Assembly: GCA_006247105.1 (NCBI GenBank)
Contig: CM016926.1
Coordinates: 1,302,001-1,366,000, forward strand
DNA length: 64,000 nt
Direction of reading: 5' to 3'
Source of the DNA: Giardia muris
Taxonomy: Eukaryota; Fornicata; Diplomonadida; Hexamitidae
Of this stretch, positions 8,145-23,100 are shown piece after piece. The translations under genes were made by a program, and so were the position numbers. Position 1 is the stretch's first letter. Each line of letters begins with the position of its first letter. The notes under the pieces were generated by a model, which ran no database searches, was not told where the DNA came from, and saw only the letters and a list, made by a program, of their open reading frames with translations.

Positions 8145-11100
8145 TTAGATGTTTCGTGCGGCGAAGAAGGGGTTACGGGCGAGCCACTCTTCGGTCGGTA
8201 TGGCCGTCTTGTTGTTCAGAAGGACATAGGGAATGAGATAGCCTCCTACTTTGAGTGGAACGGGGACAACCCCGGAAGGAATCCGCGTATATGTCCCGGG
8301 TGATAGGGTTGGTTCCTGTATCTCCTGGACCTTCTCGTCCAAGCTTACGCAGAACGCGTAAAGGTCGAACGAGACCTTCATCCCTTTCATGTACTCTGGA
8401 GTATCTGCACACACGGTATCAAGTACCGTATCATAGCAGATCCCGAAGAGCTCCATATTCCTCAGGACAATGTAAAAGGGTGCGGGACCAAGCTTCGAGC
8501 CATCAACACCGCGAGCGACATCGATTGAGCCATCTGGACGTATCTTCATGACGCCCTCGGGAGGCTTCGTGACGACGATCACCCGTTGCATGTACATTGG
8601 GGTTCCGTTGTTCATCGACATGTGCATGCGAAGGAAGTTGAAGATATCTCCGAGTATGGAGCCGTAGGTCGAGGCATTGATGATCCAATACGCAGAGAAG
8701 CTACAGAACCCGGTATTCCCATCGACGGTAAGGACCGACGGCTTCCCTCCTGTAGGTAACGAAGATAGGATAGTCTCAGATGACAATGCCCGGACCCAGG
8801 ACGCATATTGAATCTCACTGGAGTTACTATGGGATAGCACGTAGGTCCGGAACGCAGGAGTCATCCTTCCAAGGTCATCCTTACGACTTCTCTTGCTAAT
8901 CTCGATAATACCCTCAAAAGTAGGGTTCAAGACAACATCAATCGCCTGCTCCATGACAAATGACGAAAAGACGTGTCGGTGGTGGTACTCAAGAGGGTAT
9001 AGAGACTGCGCCAGCTTCAAGAGGTGCTGCTGCGCCGGTGGACGTGGATTCCCATCAGTCGTATACCAGGAAAGCTGGTCAACAAGGCTAATTAGATCAT
9101 TAGCCGACTGGTAAGTCCTAAGAATCGTAAGCCCAGCAATCGTTAGATCCTCGTTGGTTGATTCCGCATTTGTAGCCGACTGGGTGGTCCCTGGAACTGG
9201 GACCTCATGGATACAGATCTCGCGCATAGGAGGCTCAAGACAAGCTCGAATGGACTGCTCATAAGCCGGGACATCCACAGTACGCTCGTCGGTGAAGTCA
9301 CCCATGGCAAGCTGAAGAGATAGGATGAGGGTATCATAGATATTGTCCTCAGTGTCGTAGTTGGCGGCCTTACCACCAGTCGCATTCCGAAGCACGCTTG
9401 TACCTCTGGACTGGCCCGATGCCGCCGATGAGGCACCAATAGACATCACCTCATCGGCATCATTCCCAACCGTACCATCTCCGGCGTTGCTGCTCTGGTC
9501 TTCGGACTGTGTGTCATCCTTCTGCCCGCTATCACTAAGCATAGAGCCACTGAAGAGCGAGTCGTCGCTCTCCTCATCGTCTGACCCTATCGTGACACGT
9601 GCTCGACCACCATTGTGATGGGATTGGGTGCGTAATTTTTCTTGTGTACGTTGAAGCTCGGACTTGCCCTGTAACTTCGCGCTGGTGACCGCCAACCTAT
9701 TCGCCATGATGCAGGTGATCGACGTCGGCTTGTCAAAGTTCAAGGACATGAAAACACTTGAGACGGTATTGAGATAACGCTGGTCTGAGTACGGGATCGT
9801 AAAATCGGAGATCCCGCGTAATAGGACGCTATCGGCAGCGGCCAGGCTCTGGAAGGGTATATCGCGAAGATTCTGCGCCGTGCCACTAATCGCATGCAAG
9901 AAAGCGCCGCGAACCTTGATGATCAGGTGGCGGTCCGCGATGCTATAAGTTGAGCGGTAGGCAAGGATCGAGTGTTGCAGCAGTAGGAGGACAAGGCCAC
10001 GTGCTGTGATGGAATTAGAATAGTGGTGCTCATCCTTGATCTCTATGGCCTTCAAATAGACCATCACGTGAAGCGAGACGGTAACGATGGTAATGCCGAG
10101 CATATGTAAAAAGGCCGCGGCTAAATCGTGTGGGGCTTGGAGATAGATATGCGAGGGCCGGACGGCTAGGTTCAAGGATTGCAATAAAAAGGAAAACATA
10201 CCCAAGGTGATCCCGTCGGTCCCACAGGACGAATGATTGCTATTATAGAGGATCGACGTCCCGATCGACGTCGAGGGGACGAAGATGAAGACGGGATAAG
10301 AAGTCTCGATATGACGCAAGGTAAGCTTTTGTCGGAGAGCAGCAATGGTTTCTCTTAGAGTTGCGTTCCCATCCAAGAGGGGGTCTGCATACACCACGCA
10401 AATGGCTTGGGACATGGCCGCAGGCGTAAGAGTGCGGACGTTGATCAAAGGAACGCCGCAGTACGGGTTCTTGGGCAGCAAGTGGATGTATAGTAGAAGA
10501 TAATCAACCGAGATACTCTTATCGTAATAGAAAACCGTCACTTGCACCGGTGCAGGACCAAGGGTAGCTAAGACACGGGTGCGCTTGTCGTGGACATATT
10601 CCAGCTGCGCAAGCAAGTCCTTCATCCGCTGCTGATACCGTTCCATCCCTCGAAAGCTATGAACATACGCATCGTAGAGCTGCAACAGGACCGTTGACAT
10701 CAGTTGCTTCGGCATCTTGAGAGGCTCTCCAGACGCGTCGACATTAGGTAAGCCGACAAAACGTAAGAAGCTCCTGAATGCAGGGGTCATGTGTTCCAGT
10801 AGGGCTGCTAGAATCTTGGCCCTATCCGATTCCGTTAACGCCTGATAGTCGTTCCGTAACAATAGGGTGGTCGCGCGGATGGCATTTGAGGAGATGGTCC
10901 GGGCAAGGGTGCGTGGGCTTGGACCGCATTGCCTGCTCATGACGACTGCTATAAGCTCGAAGGCATCGGACATGCTCGCCGGCCTTGAGGCAATGGCTAG
11001 ACTGATGAGCGAGAGGAGAGCTGTCGCATTGACTTGATCAAGCCCTGGAGGTAGGAGTGAGATCTGGTTTGGAGACATCCCCGCTTGCTTAAGCTTCCCC

Positions 11101-14100
11101 ATCAGCCATTCGAACGCAGGACTGGGCTTATCACCTGCCGACTTGTCACTCTGCAGCAACGACATCCCCGGATTCTGACGTGAAAAGTAAACAAAGCACG
11201 CTGGGAATGGGTCCTCGCACTGTATAAAGCTGATGAACGCAGAATGGTGCTTCAAAAACCAGGACAGAACGGCACCGATGGCGGGGTTGCTCCTACCAAG
11301 TAAGCAGAAGCCTAGCCAACAGCGCAGAGCGTTGTCGGAGATCGTCATGATTTCAGGGACCATTGTCTTCACGTCCGAAAGAGTCCCTATCCCTGTACTC
11401 TCGGTGGAGATTTTCGAGAGTGAGAACTGACTGTCGCTCGATAGGGCGTTAGAGATCTGTTGGGTCGCCATCAGACGCATCTCGTCGTAGAACGTCGCAC
11501 GAAGGAGTTGAGTGACCGCAACCGTAACCGAGATCATCTTACTAGCTCCGGCCTTGGTTCCGATCTCCCTCTCCTCGGAACTCCCGAAGATCGACCAGTA
11601 CATGATATTGACGCAGTGCCAAATGGTCTCCGTTATCGGGCTGGGGGTGATCGAGAAGACACGCTCGTGCAACGATGGCAAGATCGTGGCCGCTAGGAAG
11701 GACTTGAGAACCCCTGGCTCATACTTGAGAGCGTATCCGAAAACAGACTCGCTAAGTAGAAGGGTGGCGCGGTGCACTTCCGCTTGCTCCTCTGGTGTAT
11801 CGGCCTCCCGAGCCAAAGACTTTTGGAATTGCTCTTCAAATATAGTCGAGTACTTTTTAACAGCCCCACTGATATATGCTTTGATATAGACGAGAAAGTC
11901 GGGGGCAAGGATCGCAGCGGCGGGCGTATGCATGTAGGACAGGCGCTCGCACCCGTGAAGGATCGTGTTGATCGCTAGCGCCATGCTATCGCATAGGGTG
12001 ACTCCGTACACACCGATGAGGTCTCGCAACTCGCGTCGGATGGAGAAGATCAGCTCCGAATCGTCGACGGGGGCGTCGGTCGTCGTGGGGCACTCAAACC
12101 TCTCGCGCTGCTCCATAACTAGGAGGCGACTAATACGCAGGATCTCATTGATTTCCTCGTGAAGCGACTTGGATTCATGAAGTATAAAGCTCACCGACAA
12201 GCACGTATGAGATAGGTTCTCTGAGCTCGAAAGGATCTGCGCTATCGTTTGATTCAGTGCAGCCTGTTCCATTTCTCGCTTCGCCAGGACTGGGTCGGAA
12301 GAGCGCACAAACCCTCCTCCTAGCTGATTCATCCGGTCGGCCGTCAGGTTGAGGATGCGGAAGACAAGGAGGTCCTTGAGGGCGTTGCTATATGTATCGA
12401 GGAACGTGGCGGCCTTGACGGATTGGAGATGGGTGCGCTCGATTCGACAGCGATATGTTTCCTGGCTTCCGAATAGAGCCTCCATGATGAGCTGTGAGAT
12501 GTTCTGCTGGCGTATAAAGGTGGTGACGTGCTCCTTCATGTGGAGCGGGCTGGTTACCACAGGAGGGTATGACGTACATACAGCGATCTCGTCGATGAAG
12601 TAGTCGGTCAACATTCCGGTACTCTGAAGCGTCTCCATGTAGCCCATGCCTGTGGAGAGCGCAAGAATAATGATGTAATGGTGGAGTGGTTGAACGGTGA
12701 CTGATGTGATAGAGCCGATGAGAACGGATTGCCGTCGTCCAATAGTTCGACGGCTCCGTAGCAAGAGGAATTTTCGAAGAATGGCCAGGTTGCTAGGGTT
12801 CATGTTCGGAGACCCGAAGTTGAGGAAAAGCAAGGTGAACTCTCCAGCGCCCAATCCACGTGCCAAGGTCATACTAAACTCACCTGAAGGAGAATGTAGA
12901 TCGACGGTAAGGACGCGCTTTTGGAAGTCGTGCGATAGGGTCGCATCTCCGGACGCCAAGCGCCCGCAGAGTAGGGAGTCAGTTGCCTCATAATAGTTGG
13001 AGCTTGTGCGCTGCTGTCTCTTGCAGGCCTCTATGAGGCAGGCAGTCGGCATTGCAATATCGCTTGGAACGCAGAAGACCGTCGACCCGGTCTGGTAATG
13101 CATCGCGGCCGCATAGAGGCGAAGGGTTGGCGGATCTTCCATCCCCCATGGAATGGAATATTCCTTGAGCAAGAGAAGGACGGGCCAATCCGCCCCCATC
13201 GCATCAACATAGTGACTCAACAACTCGAACTTCCCCGTGGTGATAGCTGCACCACATAGGACCATCCGTTCGTCACTATTCGTTAGCTCCGTCTTTCGAT
13301 AGTCCACTGGAAAACCTATGCTGTTATAGAGGGCGGCAATCGCCAGACTGAAGCAGCAGATCGAGCTATCGCGGACACTCTTCTCGGCTAACTCCAGAAT
13401 ATGGGGGGAGACGTTTCCAAAGAGGCCACCCATGATACTATCTCTTACAGCCTCCTCGCTGACGATGCCCGTGATAGAGAAGAGAAGCGCCCCTGCGATC
13501 GCCACGGCGTCGAGTGCGACCGCCCGAATGATCGCGGTATATCTCTGGAAGTCAGGCTTTAGAGCGTCAATGGACGTATGGATCAAATCACGAAAGATCA
13601 CAGCCTCAGCAATCGCGGTCCGCATGTCCTGGACGTGCGAGCGCCCGCTATTAGCCTCCGTGTTCATCAAGCCTTGGGAATAGACGGCCTTCCGGACCTC
13701 CTGAGCAATGGTGTCAACGGACAAGCTACCCACTGAGATTATCTTTGGTTTTGTGTGACTAGCAGAGGCGAGGGCGTCATAGAGGCGGAAGGCGATGAAG
13801 AGGATGTTCAGGTTTGACATGAAGTGTGCCGCCTTTTGCATCATCGAGGTGCAGAGCTCCGCGGCGACAGCGGTGAACCGCGCCATCGAGGGGTGAGGGT
13901 ACGCAGCGGTGGCGGCGCAGAAGCGATACACGGCGATGGATGCAACGACAAACGTATTCCGAAGGATCGTCTTGTCCACATCGACCTTAGCAGGAAGGAC
14001 GACCTCCTTGGGTAAGTGGCAGTTCGACAGCTGGAATAAAGATATAACGTCCGACGGGAGGATTGTCAGGACGTTGGCCCGATTCTCAGACAAGTAGTGG

Positions 14101-17100
14101 TAGTACAAAGCATCCAGCGGGCTAGTGATCTTTCGTGGTCCCTCAGGAATCTTTGGATTCACCGCCTCGATCTGGTTCTTGTCAGCGTTCGGGTCCTCCT
14201 TTTGTTTCTCAACACACAAGTCTTGATAGACGTCAAGCATATTAGGTGCAAACTCAAGGACGGGTGACTTGATACTGCCAAGGACTCGGGCCTGAAGCAG
14301 CTGCCGCGTAGACCCTGCGTCAGTATCCGACGAACTCTCAGTGATGAGAGGGCAGTCGTCAACAATCACGATGCTCAGCGTCAAAGAAAGAAGTGAGACA
14401 AGCGCTCGCGAGTCAAGGGTGACGCCAAGTCCCATCCCAAACGAAACGATATTGCAAAGACATTGAACCTCTTCCGCGTCAAAGAGAGCTGGGAGGATGT
14501 TGAGAGGCTCGACGGTACGGGAAAGAAGCTCATACGCCGATACCCCCGTTGGAGACTCGCGTTCGAGAAGAGATCGAGGTGAGACGACAATAACCTCGAA
14601 TGGCTCTGCAAGCAAGTACTGACTCATCACCGCCTCCCGGGATTCATGTTTGTCACTGGGCTCCTTGGGACCATTGTCTTCGTGCGGAGGAGCAACCCCA
14701 TCTTCCATTAAACTTGTTGAATAGTGCTCGATACGTGCCAGGAACTCGGACTCCGAGGAGACCGCCATCGGGAGCTGGCTACAATCGCCACCAGTTCCGA
14801 TGACGCGAGATGGCAAGGAAGTAGTCAAGGCGGAGCTCATGTTGATTCCGGTATTCAGGTATGATAGGGAAAGAGAGGGGGCACTAACTTTCGTCATCAG
14901 CATGCACTCGGGCTTGACACCAAGAGCCATCGCAAAGGCAACGCGAAGGATCATCTGGATAGAGAGGAAGTTCAAAGAATCCTCGTTAAAGGCATTAACG
15001 CCTTGAAGGTCTGCGATCATCTTCGCCATGCTAGCCATCAAGTCGATGCCCTCCTTCGTCTCCTTGGCTCCGTCCTTTCGGTGTCGCGAGGTAGTCTTGG
15101 TCCCTTGTCCGTCCAGAGTCGCAACGATTGTGGCAACGTCGATCAACATCCGATGTCGCTTCCGTGTATGACCTTCATCGCCACCTTGGGGATTCACGCG
15201 TGAAAACCCACTGAGACTCTTATTTGCAGACATGAGTGAACCACGGCTACGAGAGCTACCCTTAGACAATTCGGACTGGCCATCGTCTGACGGCTCCTCA
15301 TGAGCGCTTCTATCCATCTCCTGCATCGCTTGGCGGAAGCGATCGGCGCTGAGGATCGAGTAATTCCCAAGTGCCGCGAGAATCCGAACGATCTGGTTGT
15401 ATGTCGTGCTCGACGAGTTCTCGATGTGTATGATGACCTTTCCAGGTCGCATACTTATCATACTTGCAAGTGGGAAGCCTTCAAAGTGAATATCCTCGCC
15501 ATCTTCGCGGTTCTCCATCGCCACCGTCCGAGCGACCTCCGCCTCCCGATCGAGCGTCTTCGCGATCTGTCCAAGAAGCGGACGGAGCTGGGGGTCTGTG
15601 ATGACTGCCGCGAGATGCATGCCGACATCGGCATCTGGGGACTGGGCCGCATTCTGCATTGCAACGTCACCTGTCACACAACCTTGAAGATAAATTAGTA
15701 CACGAGCAGCGTAGACGGCCGCCTGGTTCAGTGCATAGAGGCGCGCCTGGAAGGTCGGGTCTTGAGCGCGAACTCCACTAAGAGACCGTGTACGCCGACC
15801 GCTAACTTGATAGGACATCAAACAATTAGCATGAGCGACGTTCAGTTCCCGTACCGTCGAGAGCGTCAGGAAGGCTTCGAAGCTTCGACCAATGACAAAT
15901 GGGTCAAGGCCTTGTCCATACATCTTCATAATGCTCATGATATGCGCGAACCAGAAGGGATTGGTGATGTGATAACCAAAGCCCAGGAAAAGCGACGCAT
16001 CAGTGATCGAGCGAATTGGAGAGAGCGGAGACCCGTCCTTCAACACGGATAGCACTGCTTGGGCATTGGCGGTTTCAAGCATGTACTTATTGCTGAGGGC
16101 GAAGTGAGCCTCCCGTTCTGCTTGAGCCTCCTTCCCCAACGGCTTCTTAGGCCCGGGAGAGACGTGTTTCTGTTCTGGCACATCGTCCGGTTCCTGTTCT
16201 ACACCCACTGATGCATGAGTGATCAAGTACTGTTGCCAGGCCGGAAGAAGGAAAAAGTTCCGTCGGACCAGAAGCCGAGCATCAGACCAGGGTGTCATTG
16301 ATTCGCGAGGGCCATCGTTCTGCCCATCATCAGTTAGAGGCTCGTCATCGAGATATCCAAGAAGGCTTAAAGAGGCGAATCTCTCGGCAGCGGCACGCGT
16401 GAGTGCAAGCGTGGGGCGCGGAAGACTTCGAAGGGCGGCGAAGAGAGAATGCACGTTCGCCATTGCCAACATCGCGTCACAACAGCTCGTAAGCAGGGGT
16501 GTAATCGAATCGGGTGTGGTGCGTGCGGCATACTTCCCACCAGACGCATACGTCTCAATAGCATTTAGCATGGCCGGGTCGAGAGAGTCCTTCCGCTGAA
16601 CGAGCATCCTTGACGACATGACCATCATATCAAGAAGGAGGAAGCTATTGGCCACAGTCGGAGGCAAGGACCCACGAATGAGGAAGTACCCGTTGACGAA
16701 CTGATATATCCAAGACTCCGTATGCTCGGGGAAACGAACGATGAAGAGTGCCTTCAGGAACGCCTCCGTGAAAGGGGGTACGCTGAGAGTTAGAGACGCT
16801 ACGTTCGCCAGACTATTACTCGAGTCACATTCAAGGATGATCGAGCAATCCGAGAGAGACGCACATCCCGTTTTAAGCCCCTGAAGCCCTTCAAGGTAAA
16901 TCCCTTGGGAAATGGTCGCAGACGTCCCATCAAACATGGCATCTAGAAGGATGGCATGGTCTCGTAGGAGAAGGGCTAGTGGCTCCGAGATATCCGAGTC
17001 CGCACAATCCGAGCAGTGCAGATGATAGCTTGGGAAGCACAAGGTACTATAATAATCAAGCAGCGGCCCGGTATCGGCGTCGGATAGTTGAGGTCCAATC

Positions 17101-20100
17101 CACTTGTAACGTTCCATGGCGGCACCTCCCGCACTCCGAATCACGTACCCTTGCGCGATGCTGTCTAGGACCGCAAAGGTGGAGGAGCGGCTCGACATAT
17201 CAGAAAGAAGGAGCATTGAACAATCTGTCATGTCACGGACCAGGAGCTTCGCCGCGTTAAGAAGTGTTGTCTTCCCGCTACCACGATCACCTTGAAGTGA
17301 AAGAGAGACAGGAGCGAGAAGAGAACAACCAAGGAAGGTGATGAGAGCGCAACGGTGTGCATCATAATAGACCGGAGGTTGAGAATGATTCTGGACGCTG
17401 AGTCTTTCTCCTTTCTCACGATCGGCGATCAAAGCATTGATCCCGTCGGGACTGGGCTTCTGGAAGCCGGCCCGGTCATGCTCTTCAGCTACTTCCTCCT
17501 CTTCCTCATCACGCGTCTCCTCCTGGTCTTGTTTTCCGGCTGCCGCACCCCAAATCCCGATGACCTTCTCCGAAACGTTTATAATGTTCTTACGGAGGAG
17601 ATTATGATCAAAGTCTTGAGTCACGTTCGAAAGACATCCTTCTCCTAGCTTATATTCTCGGAATTCAACCTTGCACTGGAGCTTATTCTTGTGAACATGG
17701 GCGACTCGGTAATCGAGGTATGAAAACGTCTCCTTGGAGGGCTTTTTCGGCAAGGCACCGACCACGCGCCCGGATAGCTTCCGGATAATGCCGATTAACT
17801 GTTCGTTGGCCAATCCGTGCTTCAAACCAAGGAGAGGAAGCTTCTGGACGACGGTGAACTTATGGAGGCATTCGGGATTGAAGTTCTTCGAGTGCTCCCC
17901 CTCGCTCGCAATAAGTACTGCCGCGCCCAGCATGGAGGCAAAAGTACTTTGAGCTATCTTAGGAAGGTCTGTCAGTTCTTGTACGAGCCTTTTATACCGC
18001 CGCGCTAGCACATCCTGGGCTGTCTTTGGTCCCGTGAACTGAAGCCGAACCCAATAACCACTGCATGTTACGCAGACATAGAAGAGAGAGCATGCATTCC
18101 AAACCGCACAGAGGAGAGGAACCGCAATGTTCGCGAATGCCATTTCGTGCGTCTCGGGCCGGAAAAAGGAGGTCATAAGGAACCGTTTCGAATACTCGTG
18201 GAGAAGTGTCCCTTGAAATCCTTGCCCAAATATAACGACATCGTTCTCCGCATTACGGAACGCAATGCTGCTTGCAACATCTGCAGCCTGCGTCATATCG
18301 ACACTCGCCGACAGTTCTCGGAACTGTTGCTCCGTCTCTGAGAGCTCGGTTCGTGAAAAGCCCGCGATGTCGTAGGAGGGGCGGATGTCGTCAGAAATAC
18401 GCACGCGCGAATGAGTCATTGTTCCGAGGACGACGAGCTGTTCCCTTTTTTGCTGAGCTATTGAGGGTGGAGGAGGAGTCTGCTGTGGGGCAGCCTTAGC
18501 CGCCAGTGCTTGCTGAAGTGCAAGATACTGGCTTCCAAGAAGGCGAGTCATTGTGTTGAGGTCATTCCGAGCTTTCCCAAAGGTCATTTCGGTGATCTTC
18601 TGAAGGCTCGACGTGTTGCTGTTCACGTCGAACGTTAGGAAGGACTTCTGGGTCTCCGTGATAAGCTCGTTCTTCAATTGGCGCCGACAAATCTCTGTGA
18701 CCCCGAATCGATTCAGATAGAAGAAGATGATGGAGCGGAGCAGATAGACCTCCTCGATACTACGTCCACAGCTGAACGTCTTCGTTACTGCATCGTAGAA
18801 TAGCCCAAAGGCCGCGCGGAAGAATGTGGGGAGTGCTGCAAGGCGCTGCTCGACGGCCTGGAGCAATCTATCCTTGAGATGGCTACGAAGCATGGAGGAG
18901 CGGTAACTCGAGATAAGCTTCTCCATTAACCAGGAAGGGTTGGCAGGTGGGGATTCACCGTAATAGTTGACATGTTCCATCCCCTCTAGAGCCAGATCGA
19001 GGTCCGCCTGCCAAAGCTTTGTGTTCCGAAGGACAGACTCGTAAATCTGTTGTGGGAAGATTTGTAGACAGCCTTGGCATACCTTTCGCGAGCTTCCAGC
19101 ACCCTCTATTGACGGGATGAGAAGGAGGCGATGGGCAATGACCGAGATCACCGGGTACTTGAAGAGCTCTGTGAGGAGTGTCGGGGAGATGGCAATGAGG
19201 TAGTTAGGAGCCTTTGAGGCATCAAGCTGGATGTGGGAGACATTTTCCGAGTCTGTGACCACGGGGAACCCGAGCGATATCCCAAGGAAGATATCGAACA
19301 TATTGAGCAACGACTGGATGTTCGAGGGGGCAATGACGAGGAGGTGCTCGGGAGGGGGCTTATCACTCGTCAAGCTATGCAGAAGGTCAATAGTCTGGAT
19401 GTAGCGAATCGTGCTGTATATAACGTTGCTTGTCAGGCAATAGTGAAGGCGCCAACCACGAAGGGCGGCAGTGATCCCCGCAAAGACCTTCAGGTAGGAA
19501 ATCTGGGGGACGGCGATCAGGACGGGCTTGTGAGCACGTAACAGATCTATGCAGAGGAGAGCATCGAAGACGAGCTGAAGAGACAGCTGATGGGTCTGAG
19601 ACACGGTCGTCAATTGGGTCTGGAACTTCTGCGATAGATAACGACATAGGTGCTCCGTATAGTACTTCGAGAAGGGCGCTTGCTTCGGTGTCTCCTTGAC
19701 CTTTGCCGCCGCCGTATACGAGTCTGCCTCCGCATATTTCAACTTCAGATGGGTTCGCGCATACTCAATCGTCGCGATGAAGCTTCGAGCAAGGCGCGTG
19801 ATGTGGGTAATGCTGACCTTATCAAGCCCAAATGCGGCACACGTGAACTGAGCATAAAGTGTGATAAGAGACTTCGCGTCGGCGCGGCTAATTGAGGCGG
19901 AGAGGAACCGAAGAGTTTGCCGAAGCAGAAGATCTAGCGTTATGGCGGCAACGCAGGCCGCATCCGTCTTGTCACGGGCGCGAGTGTAGATGACCTGAAT
20001 ATCCGAGGCAAGAATACGACATGAGGCCGGGGACATCGTCGATAGAAAGACATTCAGCTCATAGAACGCACGATAATGGTCTGGCGAGATCTTCTTGAAC

Positions 20101-23100
20101 AGGGTAGCCGGCTCATCCATCTCCAGGTTGACCGTTGCAGAGTGCTTCATGGCATTGACGCAGCGGATTCCGACAGGGGACAAACGGAACACATGCCCGT
20201 AGTTGTTAGTGATGGAGATGCCCGTCGAACTTTCAGTAGTATTTGATACATCGACCTGAGCTTGGGATTGGTAGAAGCGCTCGATGGTCGCTGTCGGAGT
20301 AAGCTCAGGTAAGTGGATAATGATCTTCCCTAGGTTCGGGAAGTCACTAAAGTCGGCCTGCTTGACACGGACTTGCGTTCTGGCATAGTTGGCATCTGTG
20401 CCGCCATGAAACGCATCGTCGGCACTTGCCTTCTTTCGCGTCTCGGCATCAAGCTCCTGAACGATGCAGATTGGATCGATAGGACCCGTTCGGACACGCC
20501 AGGACTCGACAATTGTCGCGAGTTCGAGAAGCTGCGGGGCTGGAAGGTACTGAACGCCAAAGACGACGACGATGCAGCCAGTAATCAGCCCTGTGATGAT
20601 CCTCTGTATGTTTCGCGCAAAGCTGAACTCTGAAATGTAAGTGCTCAGTAATTTGCGACCCGAGTGGTGACAGCACTGAAGAGCCACCTTCATCGGCTCC
20701 TGGCCATATACGGACATCGCGCTCGATGTCATAAGAAAGACGGGAGCATTCATCTCGAAGGCAGCGAGCGTCTCGGCGATGGCATGGAGGTGTGGGAGCG
20801 GTGAGGCGACGAGAAGATCAAGTGGCGATGGATACCCGAACCAATAACCACTAAACACCGATGTGTATGTCTCCGCTGTTGACGTTACACGGATCAGACC
20901 ACGCTTTGCATCGTACACGGTCAAGGGTATGGGACGATCACAGTATGCATCGGTTTCAGGGTTTGCAAAGATCCGCTTCAAGGACTCGAGATAGGAGACC
21001 CAGTCCCCAACCTGGAGCTGGAATACTCGAATATAAAGAGGATCCTTCTCCACCAGGTTCTTGCGCAAGGCCTCAAGGAACGCTTGGAAGAAGTCACAAA
21101 TGGGATTAAGGACCTCGGGTTCTATGGCCTCCCGTCGCTTGAAGCGCGCCAGGTGGGGTGAGAGTCGCTCGAGTAGCCACGTCGAGAAGACAATAACAAC
21201 CGCACGATAAACGTTCTCTTGAAGGTATGGTGCAAAGGCACTCGGATCCCGGATGTCCTCTGCTGGAGCATCGAAGTCATCATCGTCTTCGTTCGGGTGC
21301 AAGTAGCGGAAGAAATGTCGTGGAGGCGCCTCTCCATGAGGTCCATGGCCCATGAACCGCATGAATACAGTCGGGAACTCCCCGTACGCCTTTCGAACGG
21401 CTGCCAGGAGGGCGATCTTCATCTCTGCGCAGACACTGTCTGGAGCCTGAAAGATAACCGAGGGCGCTTCCACAGGTGTTTCGAAGACGATCCTTTCCTT
21501 TCCAGAAACGATCCCGCTGATTATTGTTCCTCGAATTGCCGACTTGTCGATGATGTAGTCATCGAGGCCGTGAAAGGCTTCGTATGACATTGAAGGGACC
21601 TGTTTGAAGAGAGCGCGCAGCCGGGGAAACTCTGCGCAATAAATGTGCGTCATATCCGTACAAAAGAAAGCCAAGGTATGGTGCAGGCCATTGCGCCACG
21701 GAATCAATCGCTTCGCAGCATGGGATGTAATCGTCGGGTGCGAGGTCTTAACCACGTAGCAAAGGTCCTTGATTGTACTAGCCTTTGATTGGCTCGTCAC
21801 ATCGACACTGAGACTCGAGATAATGTGAAAGTCCTTGAAGTGGTACAGACGACTGTGGATCGCATACATATCAAGAGTCTGCTTCGAGAGGGTCCGGAGG
21901 AGGGAGTAATTGTATGCGACGCAGGCCATCGGCATCGCAGAACTAACAGAGCGGGCACCAGCAATATTCCGAAGAATACGTGCCGGAAGGCCCTTCTTGC
22001 GCATGACCTCCCCTACATTACACGCTCGCGTAACTGCATCACGCCACGCCACGCAAGCTGTCTGAAGGGCGAGGATGTCTTGCGGTGTGAGAGGGGTGAC
22101 TCGATATGGACGATCCTGATAGACGTCTTCCTTTGCCACACGCGATTGACCACGAGAGGTAGCTCCGATCTGGGGGCGCTGTGGATGGGAATACTCGACC
22201 ATGATCCCCGAGGAAAGAATTGTGAGGAGATCGAGAATGAGGAATGGAAGTCGTTTGAAGATCATCACGAGATAGAGAATGAGGTTTGCTAGAGCCTCAA
22301 GGTCGCGAGCATACTGCTCAACCGCAGAGGAGTAACGACACTGTTGGAGGTATTCGCGGTGTGGCTCCAGCTGAGACTCCAAGTGCCGTGTGTTCAAGAG
22401 CGAACTCTGTGCGGCCAAGTACGTGATTGTCCGATCGAACTGATTTGTTGCCGACGAATTCTGAGACCCGTTGTAGCCCAGGTTATTGAGGATGAGGGCA
22501 ATGGTGCTGAGGGCCTCACGGCAAATGTCCTCAGCGTTTGCAGGTGTGACAATCGCGAAATCGAGTGAAGTTCCCCAGCTCCGCATCTTATCTCCCTCGT
22601 ATGAGGCAGGAAGGGGGAGTGTATAGATGGTATCAACAGATATGCTGTAGAGCGAACGCTCGACACGTTTGAGCAGCTCAAGCGCCTCGCTATCGATTTG
22701 AGCATTGTTCGTCAGGACCAGGACAAAGTCGAAGAGCTGATTATTTGCCTTAAGCGCGTCAAGAATAGGCTGTGTCTGAACCGCGAGGTTACTGCTGATG
22801 AGGACCCCCATGAACTGCGTGATTCGCTGATGGTGGATCATCTGGAGTGCAGGGCTTGAGAGCTGGTGCAAGAGGACTACAGGTGGGAGGAAACCCAAAA
22901 GAACCGCTTCTGCGTGCGAAAGGTACTCGGCCCAAGACGAATATGTGACGCTAAAGGCGAGGGTAGCCATACCATCGAGATGTACACTGAGGGACGAAGC
23001 CGGGTCGTTGAGTGCCCTATCGACACGTTCTCTAACCTCTCCAACAAGGGTATGAGTGATAAGTCGATGAAGAGAGGCTAGGTTCGTCCCTATGTTGATA

